Below are positions 25,057 through 33,504 of a DNA stretch of 39,479 bases, piece by piece (within the stretch, counting starts at the first letter, position 1; each line of letters begins with the position of its first letter). The translations under genes were made by a program, and so were the position numbers. The stretch is from Specibacter cremeus (lineage in GTDB: Bacteria; Actinomycetota; Actinomycetes; Actinomycetales; Micrococcaceae): contig NZ_RWKQ01000045.1 of NCBI RefSeq assembly GCF_003946885.1, positions 235 through 39,713 on the forward strand, written 5' to 3'. The notes beneath the pieces were generated by a model, which was given only the letters and a program-made list of their open reading frames with translations, was not told the DNA's origin and ran no database searches.

Positions 25057-26154
25057 ATGAGCGAATCAACACCGAGGCGCCGTGACGTCACGGTCGCCGA
25101 CGTCGCACGGGAAGCCCGCGTGTCCAAGGCCCAGGCCGCCCGGGCCCTTGGAGGATACGGCGCAGTCAGCGACGACGTCCGGGAGCGCGTCATGGCCGCC
25201 GCCGAGCATCTCAACTACCGCCCCAATGAACTCGCCAGGACCATGAACACGGGCAAGTCCAACACACTCGGGGTTGTCGTCGGCGACATCGAAAACCCGC
25301 ACTTCGGCCTGGCCATGAGGGGTATTTCGGATGTCGCCAAGGCGGCTGGATTCGACGTCATCCTCATCAACACGAGCGAGGATGTCGCGGCGGAAGTCGA
25401 TGCCGTGCGGGTGCTCTTGGACAAGCGCGTGGATGGGCTGATCGTCGCCCCGGCGTCCCGGGGTGACTCGGAACATCTCGGGCGCGTGCTCGAAGCCGGT
25501 CGGCCGCTGGTCCTCTTCGACCGGAAGGTGGACGGTCTCAATGTCGATGTGTTCGCCCCAGACATGACCGACGTCGCCAGGGAATCGACTGAACAACTGA
25601 TCGCGGTTGGTCATCGGCGTATCGCCTTCATCTCCACGGTCGACGCCGAAGGACCGTATCGGGAGGGCATGCCGTTGGCGTCGTCACAGGTCGCCGAAAG
25701 GCTCCTGGGCATGCATCTGGCCTTCCGTCATGCTGGCCTGTGCCTCAATCGGGACCTGATACGTCTTGGCGCCGGCGATTCGGAGTCAATCGCGGCCATC
25801 ACCGAGGAGGTCCTTGCCGACGGCGCCACAGCGATCGTGGCCTCGGACGGGCTGATTGCACTGTCCGTCATCGAGACAATTCAGCGACTTGGCCTGTCCA
25901 TTCCGGACGATGTGTCGTTCCTGATGTACGACGACTTTGCCTGGACGAAGCTCACCAGCCCACCCCTGAGCGTGATCGCACAGCCCGTTTACGACATCGG
26001 CGCCGCCGCCGCCCGCGCCGTCATCCTGCGGATCCGCGGACAAGTGCCACGGACCAGTCCCGAGGAGCTCAAGGCGGTTCTGGTGGAACGGGGTTCCATC
26101 GGAGCGGCAACGGCAGGGGATAGGCAGGCCATGGGTGCATCAAGTGCACGCTGA
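25057..26154 (+). CDS. LacI-family regulator of the amino-acid importer/FAD oxidase operon
   Basis: 365 residues. The helix-turn-helix VTVADVAREARVSKAQAARA and hinge YRPNELARTMNTGKSNTLGV are followed by the effector domain (VVGDIENPHFGLAMRGISDV; IVASDGLIALSVIETIQRLG; MYDDFAWTKLTSPPLSVIAQ). ATG at 25057 has GAGAGG just upstream. It is divergent from the binding protein gene with twin operators in the gap. The recognition helix region ARALGGYGAVS nearly matches ARTLGGYGSVS of the regulator at 16833-17924, so the two look like paralogues with related but distinct operators. LacI proteins usually sense sugars, which is unusual for an amino-acid-type importer. Confidence 0.88.
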   Translation: MSESTPRRRDVTVADVAREARVSKAQAARALGGYGAVSDDVRERVMAAAEHLNYRPNELARTMNTGKSNTLGVVVGDIENPHFGLAMRGISDVAKAAGFDVILINTSEDVAAEVDAVRVLLDKRVDGLIVAPASRGDSEHLGRVLEAGRPLVLFDRKVDGLNVDVFAPDMTDVARESTEQLIAVGHRRIAFISTVDAEGPYREGMPLASSQVAERLLGMHLAFRHAGLCLNRDLIRLGAGDSESIAAITEEVLADGATAIVASDGLIALSVIETIQRLGLSIPDDVSFLMYDDFAWTKLTSPPLSVIAQPVYDIGAAAARAVILRIRGQVPRTSPEELKAVLVERGSIGAATAGDRQAMGASSAR

Positions 26155-26213
26155 CCGCCCCGGGTCCAACTGGATGGTGCGCGGAACGTCAACCTCCGTG
26201 CATTAACATGCAA

Positions 26214-26270
26214 GTTCAACGCCTGCCGGGCTACCTATAGTTGAACCCACGCCGCACGGTGACGTGCGGC
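26214..26270. promoter_or_regulatory. Two inverted repeats upstream of the kinase-aminotransferase fusion
   Basis: In the gap 26155-26291, GTTCAAC (26214-26220) and GTTGAAC (26240-26246) form an inverted repeat around a TATAGT at 26236-26241 that could be a -10. Next comes GCCGCAC-GGTGAC-GTGCGGC at 26251-26270, a 7-bp stem in the probable leader, just before the ribosome binding site GGAAGGAAG. I see no good -35. They may be a regulator site and a leader hairpin, but this is a guess from position. Confidence 0.4.
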
Positions 26271-26291
26271 CATTGACGGAAGGAAGCCAGT

Positions 26292-28643
26292 GTGCGGAGC
26301 CAACAGCGAGTTGCCGGCGTGGACGCCCTGATCGACACCGCACCTGAGCTGCGCAGCATCACGGCGGCCGAGGCCGGGGACCTGGTCCGGGCCGCACTGC
26401 CGGCCTATGGCATCGATCCCGGCAGCGTGACGCTGGAACTGGTCAAGCACCGGGAGAACTTCGTCTACCGGCTGGACGCGGCGGGCCGGTCGCTGGCCGT
26501 CCGCCTGCACCGGCCCGGGCTTCGGGACGACGCCGCGATCGGTGCGGAGATGGCGTTCCTGGCCGCCGCCGCCGAGCGGGGGATGCCCGTGCCGCGGGCC
26601 CTCGCAACCACGGATGGGCGGCTCTTCGTCAGCACCACGGACAGCCTGGGCCGGGCCGGCCAGATCGACATCCAGGCGTGGATCGAGAACGCCGCACCGC
26701 TCGGGGCGATCGACGACGGGCTCTCCGGCACCAGCACCCTGGAGCCGGAGCAGTTTCACGCCGTGGGCGTCGCGATCGCCGAACTCCACGACCTGGCGCG
26801 GGAACTCGGCCCCGCTGCCGGTGCCGGGCGCGGTGCCTGGGATGCCGCGGGACTGACCGGGCCGGCCCCGCTCTGGGGCGACCCGCTGGCCTTGCACGCC
26901 CTCGATGCCCCCGGACGGGCGTTGCTGCGCCGGGCCCTGGACGCGGCCGGCGCCGAACTCGAGTCATTCGGCACGGCGGCCGACCGATACGGTGCCATCC
27001 ACGCCGACTTCACCCCGGAGAACGTGCTTGCCGGCGAGGACGGGCTGCGGGTCATCGACTTCGACGACTTCGGCCCCGGCTATTACCTGTTCGACCTTGT
27101 CACCGCGCTGTTCTTCTACCAGCCGCACCCGCGGTACGCCGAGTACACGGACGCCCTGCTGGCCGGGTACCGGTCGGTGCGGGAGCTGGACCCCGCGCAT
27201 CTGGAGCTGTGGCCTGCCCTGCGCCTCGCCCGGGGCGCCAGCTACCTGGGCTGGGCCGCCGCCCGGGAGGGGCAGCCGGACGCCGACTTCATCGCCGATC
27301 ACGTGCTGCCGCTGGTCCTCGACATCGCCGCCACCTATCTGAAGGAACCCACCGTGCCACAGACTTCCGACGCCGCTTCCCTGCTTGCCCGCCGCCAGGC
27401 CACGGTTGGCACGTACTCGCCCCTGTTCTACCGCGAGCCGCTGGCGTTGGCCTCCGCCCGGGGCGTGTGGATCACCGCCACCGACGGCCGGCGCTACCTG
27501 GACGCCTACAACAACGTCCCGCACGTGGGCCATTGCCATCCGCGCGTCGTCGAGGCCGCCCGCGCCCAGGCGCTCACCCTGAACCTGCACAGCCGCTACC
27601 TCAACGAGCCCATGGTCTCCTATGCCGAGAAGCTGCTGGCGCTGTTCCCCGAGGGGCTGGACAAGGTCTTCTTCACGAACTCCGGCTCGGAGTCCAACGA
27701 ACTCGCCCTGCGCATCGCCCGCCAGCACACCGGGGCCCGCGGTGTGCTGGTCAGCGACTTCAGCTACCACGGCAACACCACCTCCCTGGCCGAACTGACC
27801 ACGGGGCTGACCACGCGGGAGGGACTGGGCGCCCACGTGCGCCCGATCCGCATCCCGGACCTGGAGCACGCGGACGGCCGCGCTGAGGAGGAGTTGACCG
27901 CCGCGGCGCTCGGGCAGGTCGACGCGGCGATCGCCTCGCTACAGGACGAGGGACACGGGCTTTCGGCCGTCCTGTTTGACCCGCTGTTCTCCACCGAAGG
28001 CCTGCCCAGGGTTCCCCGCGGCTATGTGCGGGGGCTGGTCGATCGCGTGCACGCGGCCGGCGGCCTGGTCATCGCCGACGAGGTGCAGTCCGGCTTCGGG
28101 CGCTCCGGGGACGCCATGTGGGGCTTTGCCCTGCATGGCATCACCCCGGACCTGGTGACGCTGGGCAAGCCCATGGGCAACGGCCACCCGCTGGGCGGCG
28201 TGGTGACCACCGACGCCCTGCTCGATGAGTTCGGCTCCCACAACATGTACTTCAACACGTTCGCGGGGAACCCGGTTTCGGCCGCTACAGGGGAGGCCGT
28301 GCTGGACATCATGGCCGAGGAGGGGCTGCTCGAGAACGCCGCCGCACTCGGCCCCCTGATCCAGAACCGGCTGCGGGAGATCGCCGACGAATCGCCGATC
28401 GCCGGCCCCGTCAAGGGTCGGGGCCTGTTCTTCGGCGTGGAGATCACCGACGACGACGGCGCGCCGTCGGCCGCGAACGCGACGGCCGTCGTCGAACACA
28501 TGAAGGCGCATGGCGTGCTGGTCAGCCGGATCGGCCGGGACGACAACGTGCTCAAGATGCGCCCGCCGATGGTCATCGAACAGGCGCACGTGGATCAGGT
28601 GCTGGCCGCCTTCGCCGGCGCCTTGGCCGCCGTGGGGCGGTAG
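26292..28643 (+). CDS. APH-fold kinase fused to class III aminotransferase-fold enzyme; kinase/phospholyase candidate
   Basis: 783 residues with two enzymes in one chain. Residues about 1-345 are an aminoglycoside-phosphotransferase/choline-kinase-like domain: catalytic HADFTPENV (His237, Asp239, Asn244) and the metal-binding VIDFDDFGPG soon after. Residues about 360-783 are a PLP class III fold: GSESNELALRIAR, VIADEVQSGFGRSGD with the PLP-binding Asp, and the Schiff-base Lys at about 626 in TLGKPMGNGHP. In animals, hydroxylysine kinase (APH fold) and 5-phosphohydroxylysine or phosphoethanolamine phospholyases (class III fold) act in sequence, so I infer phosphorylation of an amino alcohol or hydroxy-amine followed by phosphate and ammonia elimination. 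A plain transaminase cannot be excluded. GTG start with GGAAGGAAG 5 bases upstream. Its end lies 5 bp from the convergent APC permease. Confidence 0.85.
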   Translation: MRSQQRVAGVDALIDTAPELRSITAAEAGDLVRAALPAYGIDPGSVTLELVKHRENFVYRLDAAGRSLAVRLHRPGLRDDAAIGAEMAFLAAAAERGMPVPRALATTDGRLFVSTTDSLGRAGQIDIQAWIENAAPLGAIDDGLSGTSTLEPEQFHAVGVAIAELHDLARELGPAAGAGRGAWDAAGLTGPAPLWGDPLALHALDAPGRALLRRALDAAGAELESFGTAADRYGAIHADFTPENVLAGEDGLRVIDFDDFGPGYYLFDLVTALFFYQPHPRYAEYTDALLAGYRSVRELDPAHLELWPALRLARGASYLGWAAAREGQPDADFIADHVLPLVLDIAATYLKEPTVPQTSDAASLLARRQATVGTYSPLFYREPLALASARGVWITATDGRRYLDAYNNVPHVGHCHPRVVEAARAQALTLNLHSRYLNEPMVSYAEKLLALFPEGLDKVFFTNSGSESNELALRIARQHTGARGVLVSDFSYHGNTTSLAELTTGLTTREGLGAHVRPIRIPDLEHADGRAEEELTAAALGQVDAAIASLQDEGHGLSAVLFDPLFSTEGLPRVPRGYVRGLVDRVHAAGGLVIADEVQSGFGRSGDAMWGFALHGITPDLVTLGKPMGNGHPLGGVVTTDALLDEFGSHNMYFNTFAGNPVSAATGEAVLDIMAEEGLLENAAALGPLIQNRLREIADESPIAGPVKGRGLFFGVEITDDDGAPSAANATAVVEHMKAHGVLVSRIGRDDNVLKMRPPMVIEQAHVDQVLAAFAGALAAVGR

Positions 28644-28648
28644 ACCTC

Positions 28649-30205
28649 TCAGGCGTGTGCCCGCTTCGGCAGGGTCTGGCCGCGGAAGAAATGCGGCCGG
28701 CGGATGCGCCACACGATCATCAGGATTACGCCCAGCACCAGGCCGCCGATCCCGACGACCGCCTCCGCGCCGAGGCCGAAGATCGTCACGTTGTTGCCGT
28801 TCGCGTCGACCAGCCAGTTGGGTTGGGCGAAGTTGTACAGGCCGTAGATGAAGACGGCGGTCAGCATGAGCGCCCCGGCCAGCGGGAACAGGCCGCGCAT
28901 GATGAAGTGCCGGACGGAATCCGTCAGGGTCCTCCGGTAGTACCAGGCGCAGGTGTAGCCGGTGAGCCCGTAGTAGAACGCGATCATCAGGCCGATGGAG
29001 CCGATCAGGGCCAGCAGCAGCGACGGGCTGATGAACGTGAAGATGAGGTAGAACACGGCGGAGACGATGCCCATGCCGATGGTGGACCACGTGGGTGTCA
29101 GGAACCTCGGGTGCATGCGGGCGAATTGCTCCGGGATGGCCTTGTGGGCGGCCATCGACAGCGACGTGCGCGCGGTGGGCAGGATCGTTGTCTGCGTTGA
29201 CGCGGACGCGGAGGTGAGAATGGAGAAGCCCAGCAGCGTCATCAGGATCGACCCGACCACGCCGCCGCCGAACAGGGTGGGGCCGATGGCGGAGAACACG
29301 TCGGCCGAGTTGTTCGGGTTGGCCAGCCCGATGCCCTTGTCGCCGACGCCGGCAAAGGCGACGGTCGCGATCGTCACCAGCACGTAGGTCGCCAGCAGGA
29401 GAAGGGTGCTGATCACGGCCGCACGCCCGGGCGTCTTGTCCGGATCCTTCGTCTCCTCATTGATGGACACGGCCGTGTCCCACCCCCAGTAGATGAAGAT
29501 GCCGGTCAGCATGGCCGGGGCGATGGTCTGGCCGAAGTCGAGCGTGAACGGATTCAGCCAATCCCAGGACGGCATCAACGAGTACGATTCGGCGTTGCCG
29601 GAGTAGACCCGCACCAGGGCGAACGCGGCGAAGAAGAGCAGGATGATGACCTCGAACGACAACAGGAAATACTGCAAGCGCGCCGAGATCTCGATGCCCC
29701 GGTAACAGATCCAGGTCATCAAGGCGATCCAGGCCAGGCCGGCGATCGTGGTCGCCAGCACGTTGCCGGCCAGGTCGGCGACCGCGGGGAGCCCGAACCC
29801 GCCGACGAACGTGAACGAGTACGCCCCGGCGATCTGCGCGAGGTTGGACATGACGATGACGTCGGCGATGATGATGCCCCAACCGCCCATCCATCCCGCG
29901 ACGGGACCGAACGCCCGTGACGCCCAGGTGAAGGTGGTGCCGCAGTCGGCCTCGGCCTTGTTGAGTTCGGCGTAGGCGACGGCGATCAGGTACATGGGTA
30001 TGAACGCGAGCAGCACGATGCCCGGTGCCTTGACCCCGGCCACCAAGCTGCCGCCCACGACGATGAAGCCCAGGCTGGCGGCCAAGCTGTAGGCCGGCGC
30101 CGTCGACGCCACCCCCACGACGACGCTGGAGACGAGGCCGAGGGCCCCGCCCTTCAAGCCCTTGCCGCTGACCTCGTGGGTCTCGGCGGAAACGGAGCTG
30201 GTCAC
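28649..30205 (-). CDS. APC-superfamily amino acid/amine permease
   Basis: 518 residues with about 12-13 membrane segments. The N-terminal GVASTAPAYSLAASLGFIVV and VAYAELNKAEADCGTTFTWA are characteristic of the APC (amino acid-polyamine-organocation) family; the latter holds the conserved Glu and Gly pattern of the second loop. GTG at 30205 has GGGAGA about 5 bases upstream; the open frame before it is probably not translated. It faces the kinase-aminotransferase fusion tail-to-tail with a 5-bp gap and could import that enzyme's substrate, but convergent order alone is weak evidence. Substrate unknown (amino acid, ethanolamine or other amine). Confidence 0.87.
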   Translation of the reverse strand: MTSSVSAETHEVSGKGLKGGALGLVSSVVVGVASTAPAYSLAASLGFIVVGGSLVAGVKAPGIVLLAFIPMYLIAVAYAELNKAEADCGTTFTWASRAFGPVAGWMGGWGIIIADVIVMSNLAQIAGAYSFTFVGGFGLPAVADLAGNVLATTIAGLAWIALMTWICYRGIEISARLQYFLLSFEVIILLFFAAFALVRVYSGNAESYSLMPSWDWLNPFTLDFGQTIAPAMLTGIFIYWGWDTAVSINEETKDPDKTPGRAAVISTLLLLATYVLVTIATVAFAGVGDKGIGLANPNNSADVFSAIGPTLFGGGVVGSILMTLLGFSILTSASASTQTTILPTARTSLSMAAHKAIPEQFARMHPRFLTPTWSTIGMGIVSAVFYLIFTFISPSLLLALIGSIGLMIAFYYGLTGYTCAWYYRRTLTDSVRHFIMRGLFPLAGALMLTAVFIYGLYNFAQPNWLVDANGNNVTIFGLGAEAVVGIGGLVLGVILMIVWRIRRPHFFRGQTLPKRAHA

Positions 30206-30299
30206 TGTGTCTCCCAACGGAAGAGCCGGCGGTGCCGGCATGCCTGGAGTCAAACCTCTCCACCCAGCGACGAGCGGCCTGGCCGTGTGAAATTGTGCG

Positions 30300-30319
30300 T
30301 TGCAAAGGCTGCTTGCAAA
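30300..30319. promoter_or_regulatory. Paired TTGCAAA repeats upstream of the APC permease
   Basis: Two copies of TTGCAAA (30300-30306 and 30313-30319) lie 13 bp apart in the gap between the APC permease start and the end of the LacI gene. TTGCAA is self-complementary, so they could be a pair of half-sites for a dimeric regulator. On the minus strand the first could also serve as a -35 (TTGCAA) with CACAAT about 15 bases on. The rest of the gap 30206-30348 shows nothing clear. Confidence 0.35.
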
Positions 30320-30348
30320 CTAGGAAAATGATCCCGCCGTGCCCCCCG

Positions 30349-31398
30349 TCACCGCAAGGGGGTCGGCGCAACTGCCGGTCGAAGCCGGAACGCGACCGTT
30401 GCGTCCTCCTGGACCGCGGATTCCAGGTAGTTCACGAGCAGGCGGACGGCCCGCCGTCCCGGTCCCTCCGCATCGGCGGATTCCACGTAGTTGACGCGTG
30501 GGTCGCGGATCGCCTGTTCCGAGGTGGCGGCCGAGGAGAGCAGCACGTCGTCGGGGATGCCCAGCTCGAGCGCCCTGGCCGCGCTGATGATGGCGCCGGA
30601 GTAGCTCTCGTTGAGGCAGTACACGGCCTCTGGCCGGTCCGTGGCGAGGATCCGGCGGGCAACTTCGGTGACCGCGCCGCCCGGTTCGAGCGCGGTGACT
30701 CGCGCGTCGACGGCGTTGGCCGCGCACCAGGATGAGAACGCCGCCTCGGTGTCCGCCGTGTACCGGTCGATGATGGATCCCGTGAAGAGGGCGGCGCTGC
30801 CGAGGGGGCGGCCGGTGCGGGTGTGGTGCTGTTGCGCGGTGAGGTCGAGGATGTCGTGCACGTACCGTTCGACGTCGCCACGGACCACCATCTGCTTGTC
30901 GGCGCGCCGTCCTCCGACGAAGCCGCCGTCGGCAACCAACGGGATGCCGCGGGCGGCGCAATGGTCAACAATGGCGTCGTTGTCGAGAGGGTCGACGACG
31001 ATGGCGCCGTCTAGCTGCGCGATCGACTCCGCGAGGTTGCCCGGCTTGGGTGAGGCGGCGACCACGGAGTAGCCGTGGTCCATGGCCTCGATCGCGGCAT
31101 CGGAGATGATGCCGCGGTAGTAGGGGAGGTACGTCTCCTGCCAAACCGGCGAGTCGCGGTAGCTGACCAGGACGCCAAGTATCCGGGTCTGTCCCGTCCG
31201 CAGCGCACGCCCGGACGGGTTGGGCTGGTATCCGAGGCCCTCGCCCACGGCCAGGACCTTTTTCCGCGTTGCCGCCGCGACCTCACCCTTGTTGTTGTAG
31301 GCGAGGGACACGGTGGCCGTCGACACGCCGGCGGCCACCGCGACGTCCTTGATGCGGACACGTGGCGACTCTGGGCCGGCTTCCCCGGGTTCCTTCAT
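30349..31398 (-). CDS. LacI-family regulator (third)
   Basis: 349 residues. The N-terminus RIKDVAVAAGVSTATVSLAY and YQPNPSGRALRTGQTRILGV are the helix-turn-helix and hinge, followed by the effector domain (GAIVVDPLDNDAIVDHCAAR; AVYCLNESYSGAIISAARA). The recognition helix STATVSLAYNN differs from the other two regulators here and is closer to the classical LacI/CcpA pattern. ATG at 31398 has GGGAGAGA about 10 bases upstream. It is divergent from the amino-acid ABC operon with one strong palindrome in the gap, so it probably represses that operon and perhaps the APC gene downstream on the same strand. Confidence 0.87.
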   Translation of the reverse strand: MKEPGEAGPESPRVRIKDVAVAAGVSTATVSLAYNNKGEVAAATRKKVLAVGEGLGYQPNPSGRALRTGQTRILGVLVSYRDSPVWQETYLPYYRGIISDAAIEAMDHGYSVVAASPKPGNLAESIAQLDGAIVVDPLDNDAIVDHCAARGIPLVADGGFVGGRRADKQMVVRGDVERYVHDILDLTAQQHHTRTGRPLGSAALFTGSIIDRYTADTEAAFSSWCAANAVDARVTALEPGGAVTEVARRILATDRPEAVYCLNESYSGAIISAARALELGIPDDVLLSSAATSEQAIRDPRVNYVESADAEGPGRRAVRLLVNYLESAVQEDATVAFRLRPAVAPTPLR

Positions 31399-31429
31399 GT
31401 GGTGGAAATCTCTCCCTCGTGTGATCCAG

Positions 31430-31460
31430 TTGACACGATCCTAGTGTCTTCTCATAGAAT
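31430..31460 (+). promoter_or_regulatory. Probable promoter of the second amino-acid ABC operon
   Basis: A perfect TTGACA at 31430-31435 and TAGAAT at 31455-31460 (five of six) are separated by 19 bases; CATAGA at 31453 gives 17. Transcription would start near 31467, just before the palindrome at 31471-31492. Confidence 0.55.
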
Positions 31461-31470
31461 CCTATGCGAA

Positions 31471-31492
31471 CTACTTAAATCGATTTAGGTAG
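31471..31492. promoter_or_regulatory. LacI-type operator between lacI-3 and the ABC binding protein
   Basis: A 22-bp palindrome with the core TTAAATCGATTTAG and outer arms CTAC and GTAG; only one symmetric pair is mismatched (T/C against G at arm position 5). The central CG is the classic mark of LacI-family operators. It lies right at the expected transcription start and 19 bases before the binding protein ATG, so occupancy would block transcription. Confidence 0.75.
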
Positions 31493-31511
31493 CCATCGAA
31501 AGGACTCAACC

Positions 31512-32393
31512 ATGCGACTCGCTCGAACCGTGGCCGTGACCGGCGCCCTGGCACTCGCCCTTGGTCTGGCCGCCTGCAGCTCCGGCGGCAATGGCGCCGC
31601 TTCCGCCAACGGGAATCCCTCCTCCTACGGCGATTGCGCGGTGACCGGGGCCGCCGGCACCCACAAGCTCGACCTGATCAAGGACGGAACCATCACCGTC
31701 AAGGCGGACCTCCCGTCGCCCGGCTGGTACAACGGCGACACCGTGGAGAGCATTCGCAGCGGCTTTGACTTCTGCCTGCTCGCCAACATCGCCCACCGGG
31801 CGGGCGTCACCAACATCGTGCTGCAGAACTCGTCCTTCGACGGTCTTGTCGCCGGCAAGGCGGGCGCCTTCGACATGTCGCTCAACCAGATCACGATCAC
31901 CGACGAGCGCAAGAAGGTCATGGACTTCTCCGACCCGTACTTCCAGTCCACCGCCGGCGTGCTGGTCAAGAAGGACTCCGCCCTCACCGAGAGCACGCTT
32001 GCCGGTTCTTCGATCGGCGTGAAGCAGGGCACCGTCGGCCAGATGCTCGTCACGGACGTGATCAAGCCCAAAACAGCCCCCGCCGTATTCCCCGGCGACG
32101 CCGAGCAGCAGGCGGCCGTCGCGGCGGGCAGGATCGACGCCGGCATCCAGGACCTGAGCATCGTGCTGGGAGCGGCCGCGCAGTCCGGGGGAGCCTTGAA
32201 GGTCGTCGGCCAGATCCCCACGGATGAACACTACGGCGTCATGTTCCCCAAGGGCTCGAAGAACGTTGCAACGGTCAACGAGATCCTGACGGAGCTGCGC
32301 AAGGACGGAACCCTCGACAAGCTCAGCTCCACCTACCTCACGCAGGCCTACGGCGTCGACCCGGCCGCCATCCCGGTTTGGAGCATCAAGTGA
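31512..32393 (+). CDS. Amino-acid-type ABC substrate-binding lipoprotein
   Basis: 293 residues. Signal peptide with lipobox GLAAC (Cys near residue 22). The mature part is an SBP_bac_3-like fold: TITVKADLPSPGWYNG, SGFDFCLLANIAHRAGVTNI, SFDGLVAGKAGAFDMSLNQI and VMDFSDPYFQSTAGVLVKKD. AAAGGA stands 7 bases before the ATG. The stop overlaps the permease GTG. Substrate is unknown; the LacI regulator hints at something with a sugar part or a carboxylic acid, but that is only a hint. Confidence 0.9.
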   Translation: MRLARTVAVTGALALALGLAACSSGGNGAASANGNPSSYGDCAVTGAAGTHKLDLIKDGTITVKADLPSPGWYNGDTVESIRSGFDFCLLANIAHRAGVTNIVLQNSSFDGLVAGKAGAFDMSLNQITITDERKKVMDFSDPYFQSTAGVLVKKDSALTESTLAGSSIGVKQGTVGQMLVTDVIKPKTAPAVFPGDAEQQAAVAAGRIDAGIQDLSIVLGAAAQSGGALKVVGQIPTDEHYGVMFPKGSKNVATVNEILTELRKDGTLDKLSSTYLTQAYGVDPAAIPVWSIK

Positions 32394-33502
32394 CGCAGCT
32401 GCTCTCCCCGGCGCCCTCGGCCCGCGAACGGGGAACCGCCGCGAAACCGGCGGACGCCACCAACACCGTCCTGCTCGCCGCGACCATCGTCTTCCTGCTG
32501 GCTGCCAGCCTCTGCGTGTACACGGCGATCCTGTTGGTGAGCGCCGCCAAACCGGGCCTGTGGACGGCAGTGCTGGCCGCCGTCGCACTTCTGCTCATCC
32601 TGCTGGGACTGGCCACGGCCATTCCACTGGTCCGCGGCTACCGTGCCGCGCGGGCGGGGGCCGCGGCCCTGGCCTCCGGGGACGTGGTCAGCGGCCGCCG
32701 GCTCCGGTTCAGGGGAGCGAACTCGGCGTGGATCACCCTCGGATCGTCGCTGCCGGTCAGCATCGTGAGCGTCTTCGTGCTGTTCCTGCTGGCGAACAAC
32801 CATGCCGTGCAATCCACGTTCTTTGACGTGTCCTTCATGGCCAAGAGCCTCGGCGCCGTGTCGAAGGCCTTCACCGTCAACATCATCATCGCCGTCATCG
32901 CCGAGGTGTTCGTGCTGGTCTTCGGGCTGGTCATCGCCATCGCCCGGATGGCCCCCGGACAGGCGGGCCGGCCCATCCGCTGGCTTGCCACGACCTACGT
33001 GGACGTGTTCCGCGCGGTCCCCTCGATCATCGTGATCTACCTGGTCGGGTTCGGGCTGCCGCTGGCCAATGTGCCCATCCTGAGCGGGATGAGCCCCATG
33101 TGGGCGGCCATCTTCGCCCTCACCCTGACCTACAGCGCCTACGTGGCCGAGGTCTATCGGGCCGGCATCTCCAGCATCCACTGGTCGCAGGTTTCGGCCG
33201 CCCGGTCCCTGGGGCTCAGCCACGGCAAGACCCTGCGCTTCGTCATCATCCCGCAGGCGTTCCGGCGGGTGAGCCCCCCGCTGCTCAACGACTTCATCGG
33301 CCTGCAGAAGGACACCGCACTGGTGACGATCATCGGCACGGTGGACGCCTTCACCCAGGCCAAGACGTATGCGAGCAACTATTTCAACCTGTCCTCCGTC
33401 ACCGTCGTGGCGATTCTCTTCATCCTGATCACGATCCCGCAGACCCGGTTCGTTGACCGGCTCTTGGAGCGAGACGAGAAGAAGCAAAGGCTGCAAGGAT
33501 AA
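32390..33502 (+). CDS. Amino-acid-type ABC permease with N-terminal extra segments
   Basis: 370 residues. Two extra hydrophobic segments (about 30-50 and 58-80) precede the standard domain. The EAA loop is WSQVSAARSLGLSHGKTLRF followed by IIPQAFRRVSPPLLNDFIGL and KDTALVTIIG. Longer PAAT permeases with such extra segments are common in actinobacteria. GTG at 32390 overlaps the binding protein stop (GTGA). Followed by the ATPase gene after 2 bases. Confidence 0.9.
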   Translation: MTQLLSPAPSARERGTAAKPADATNTVLLAATIVFLLAASLCVYTAILLVSAAKPGLWTAVLAAVALLLILLGLATAIPLVRGYRAARAGAAALASGDVVSGRRLRFRGANSAWITLGSSLPVSIVSVFVLFLLANNHAVQSTFFDVSFMAKSLGAVSKAFTVNIIIAVIAEVFVLVFGLVIAIARMAPGQAGRPIRWLATTYVDVFRAVPSIIVIYLVGFGLPLANVPILSGMSPMWAAIFALTLTYSAYVAEVYRAGISSIHWSQVSAARSLGLSHGKTLRFVIIPQAFRRVSPPLLNDFIGLQKDTALVTIIGTVDAFTQAKTYASNYFNLSSVTVVAILFILITIPQTRFVDRLLERDEKKQRLQG

Positions 33503-33504
33503 TC

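Noticed and set aside
30335-30365. C-rich/G-rich pair near the end of the third LacI gene as a terminator
   Set aside because: The stem is only 5-6 bp and overlaps the stop codon; too weak to list.
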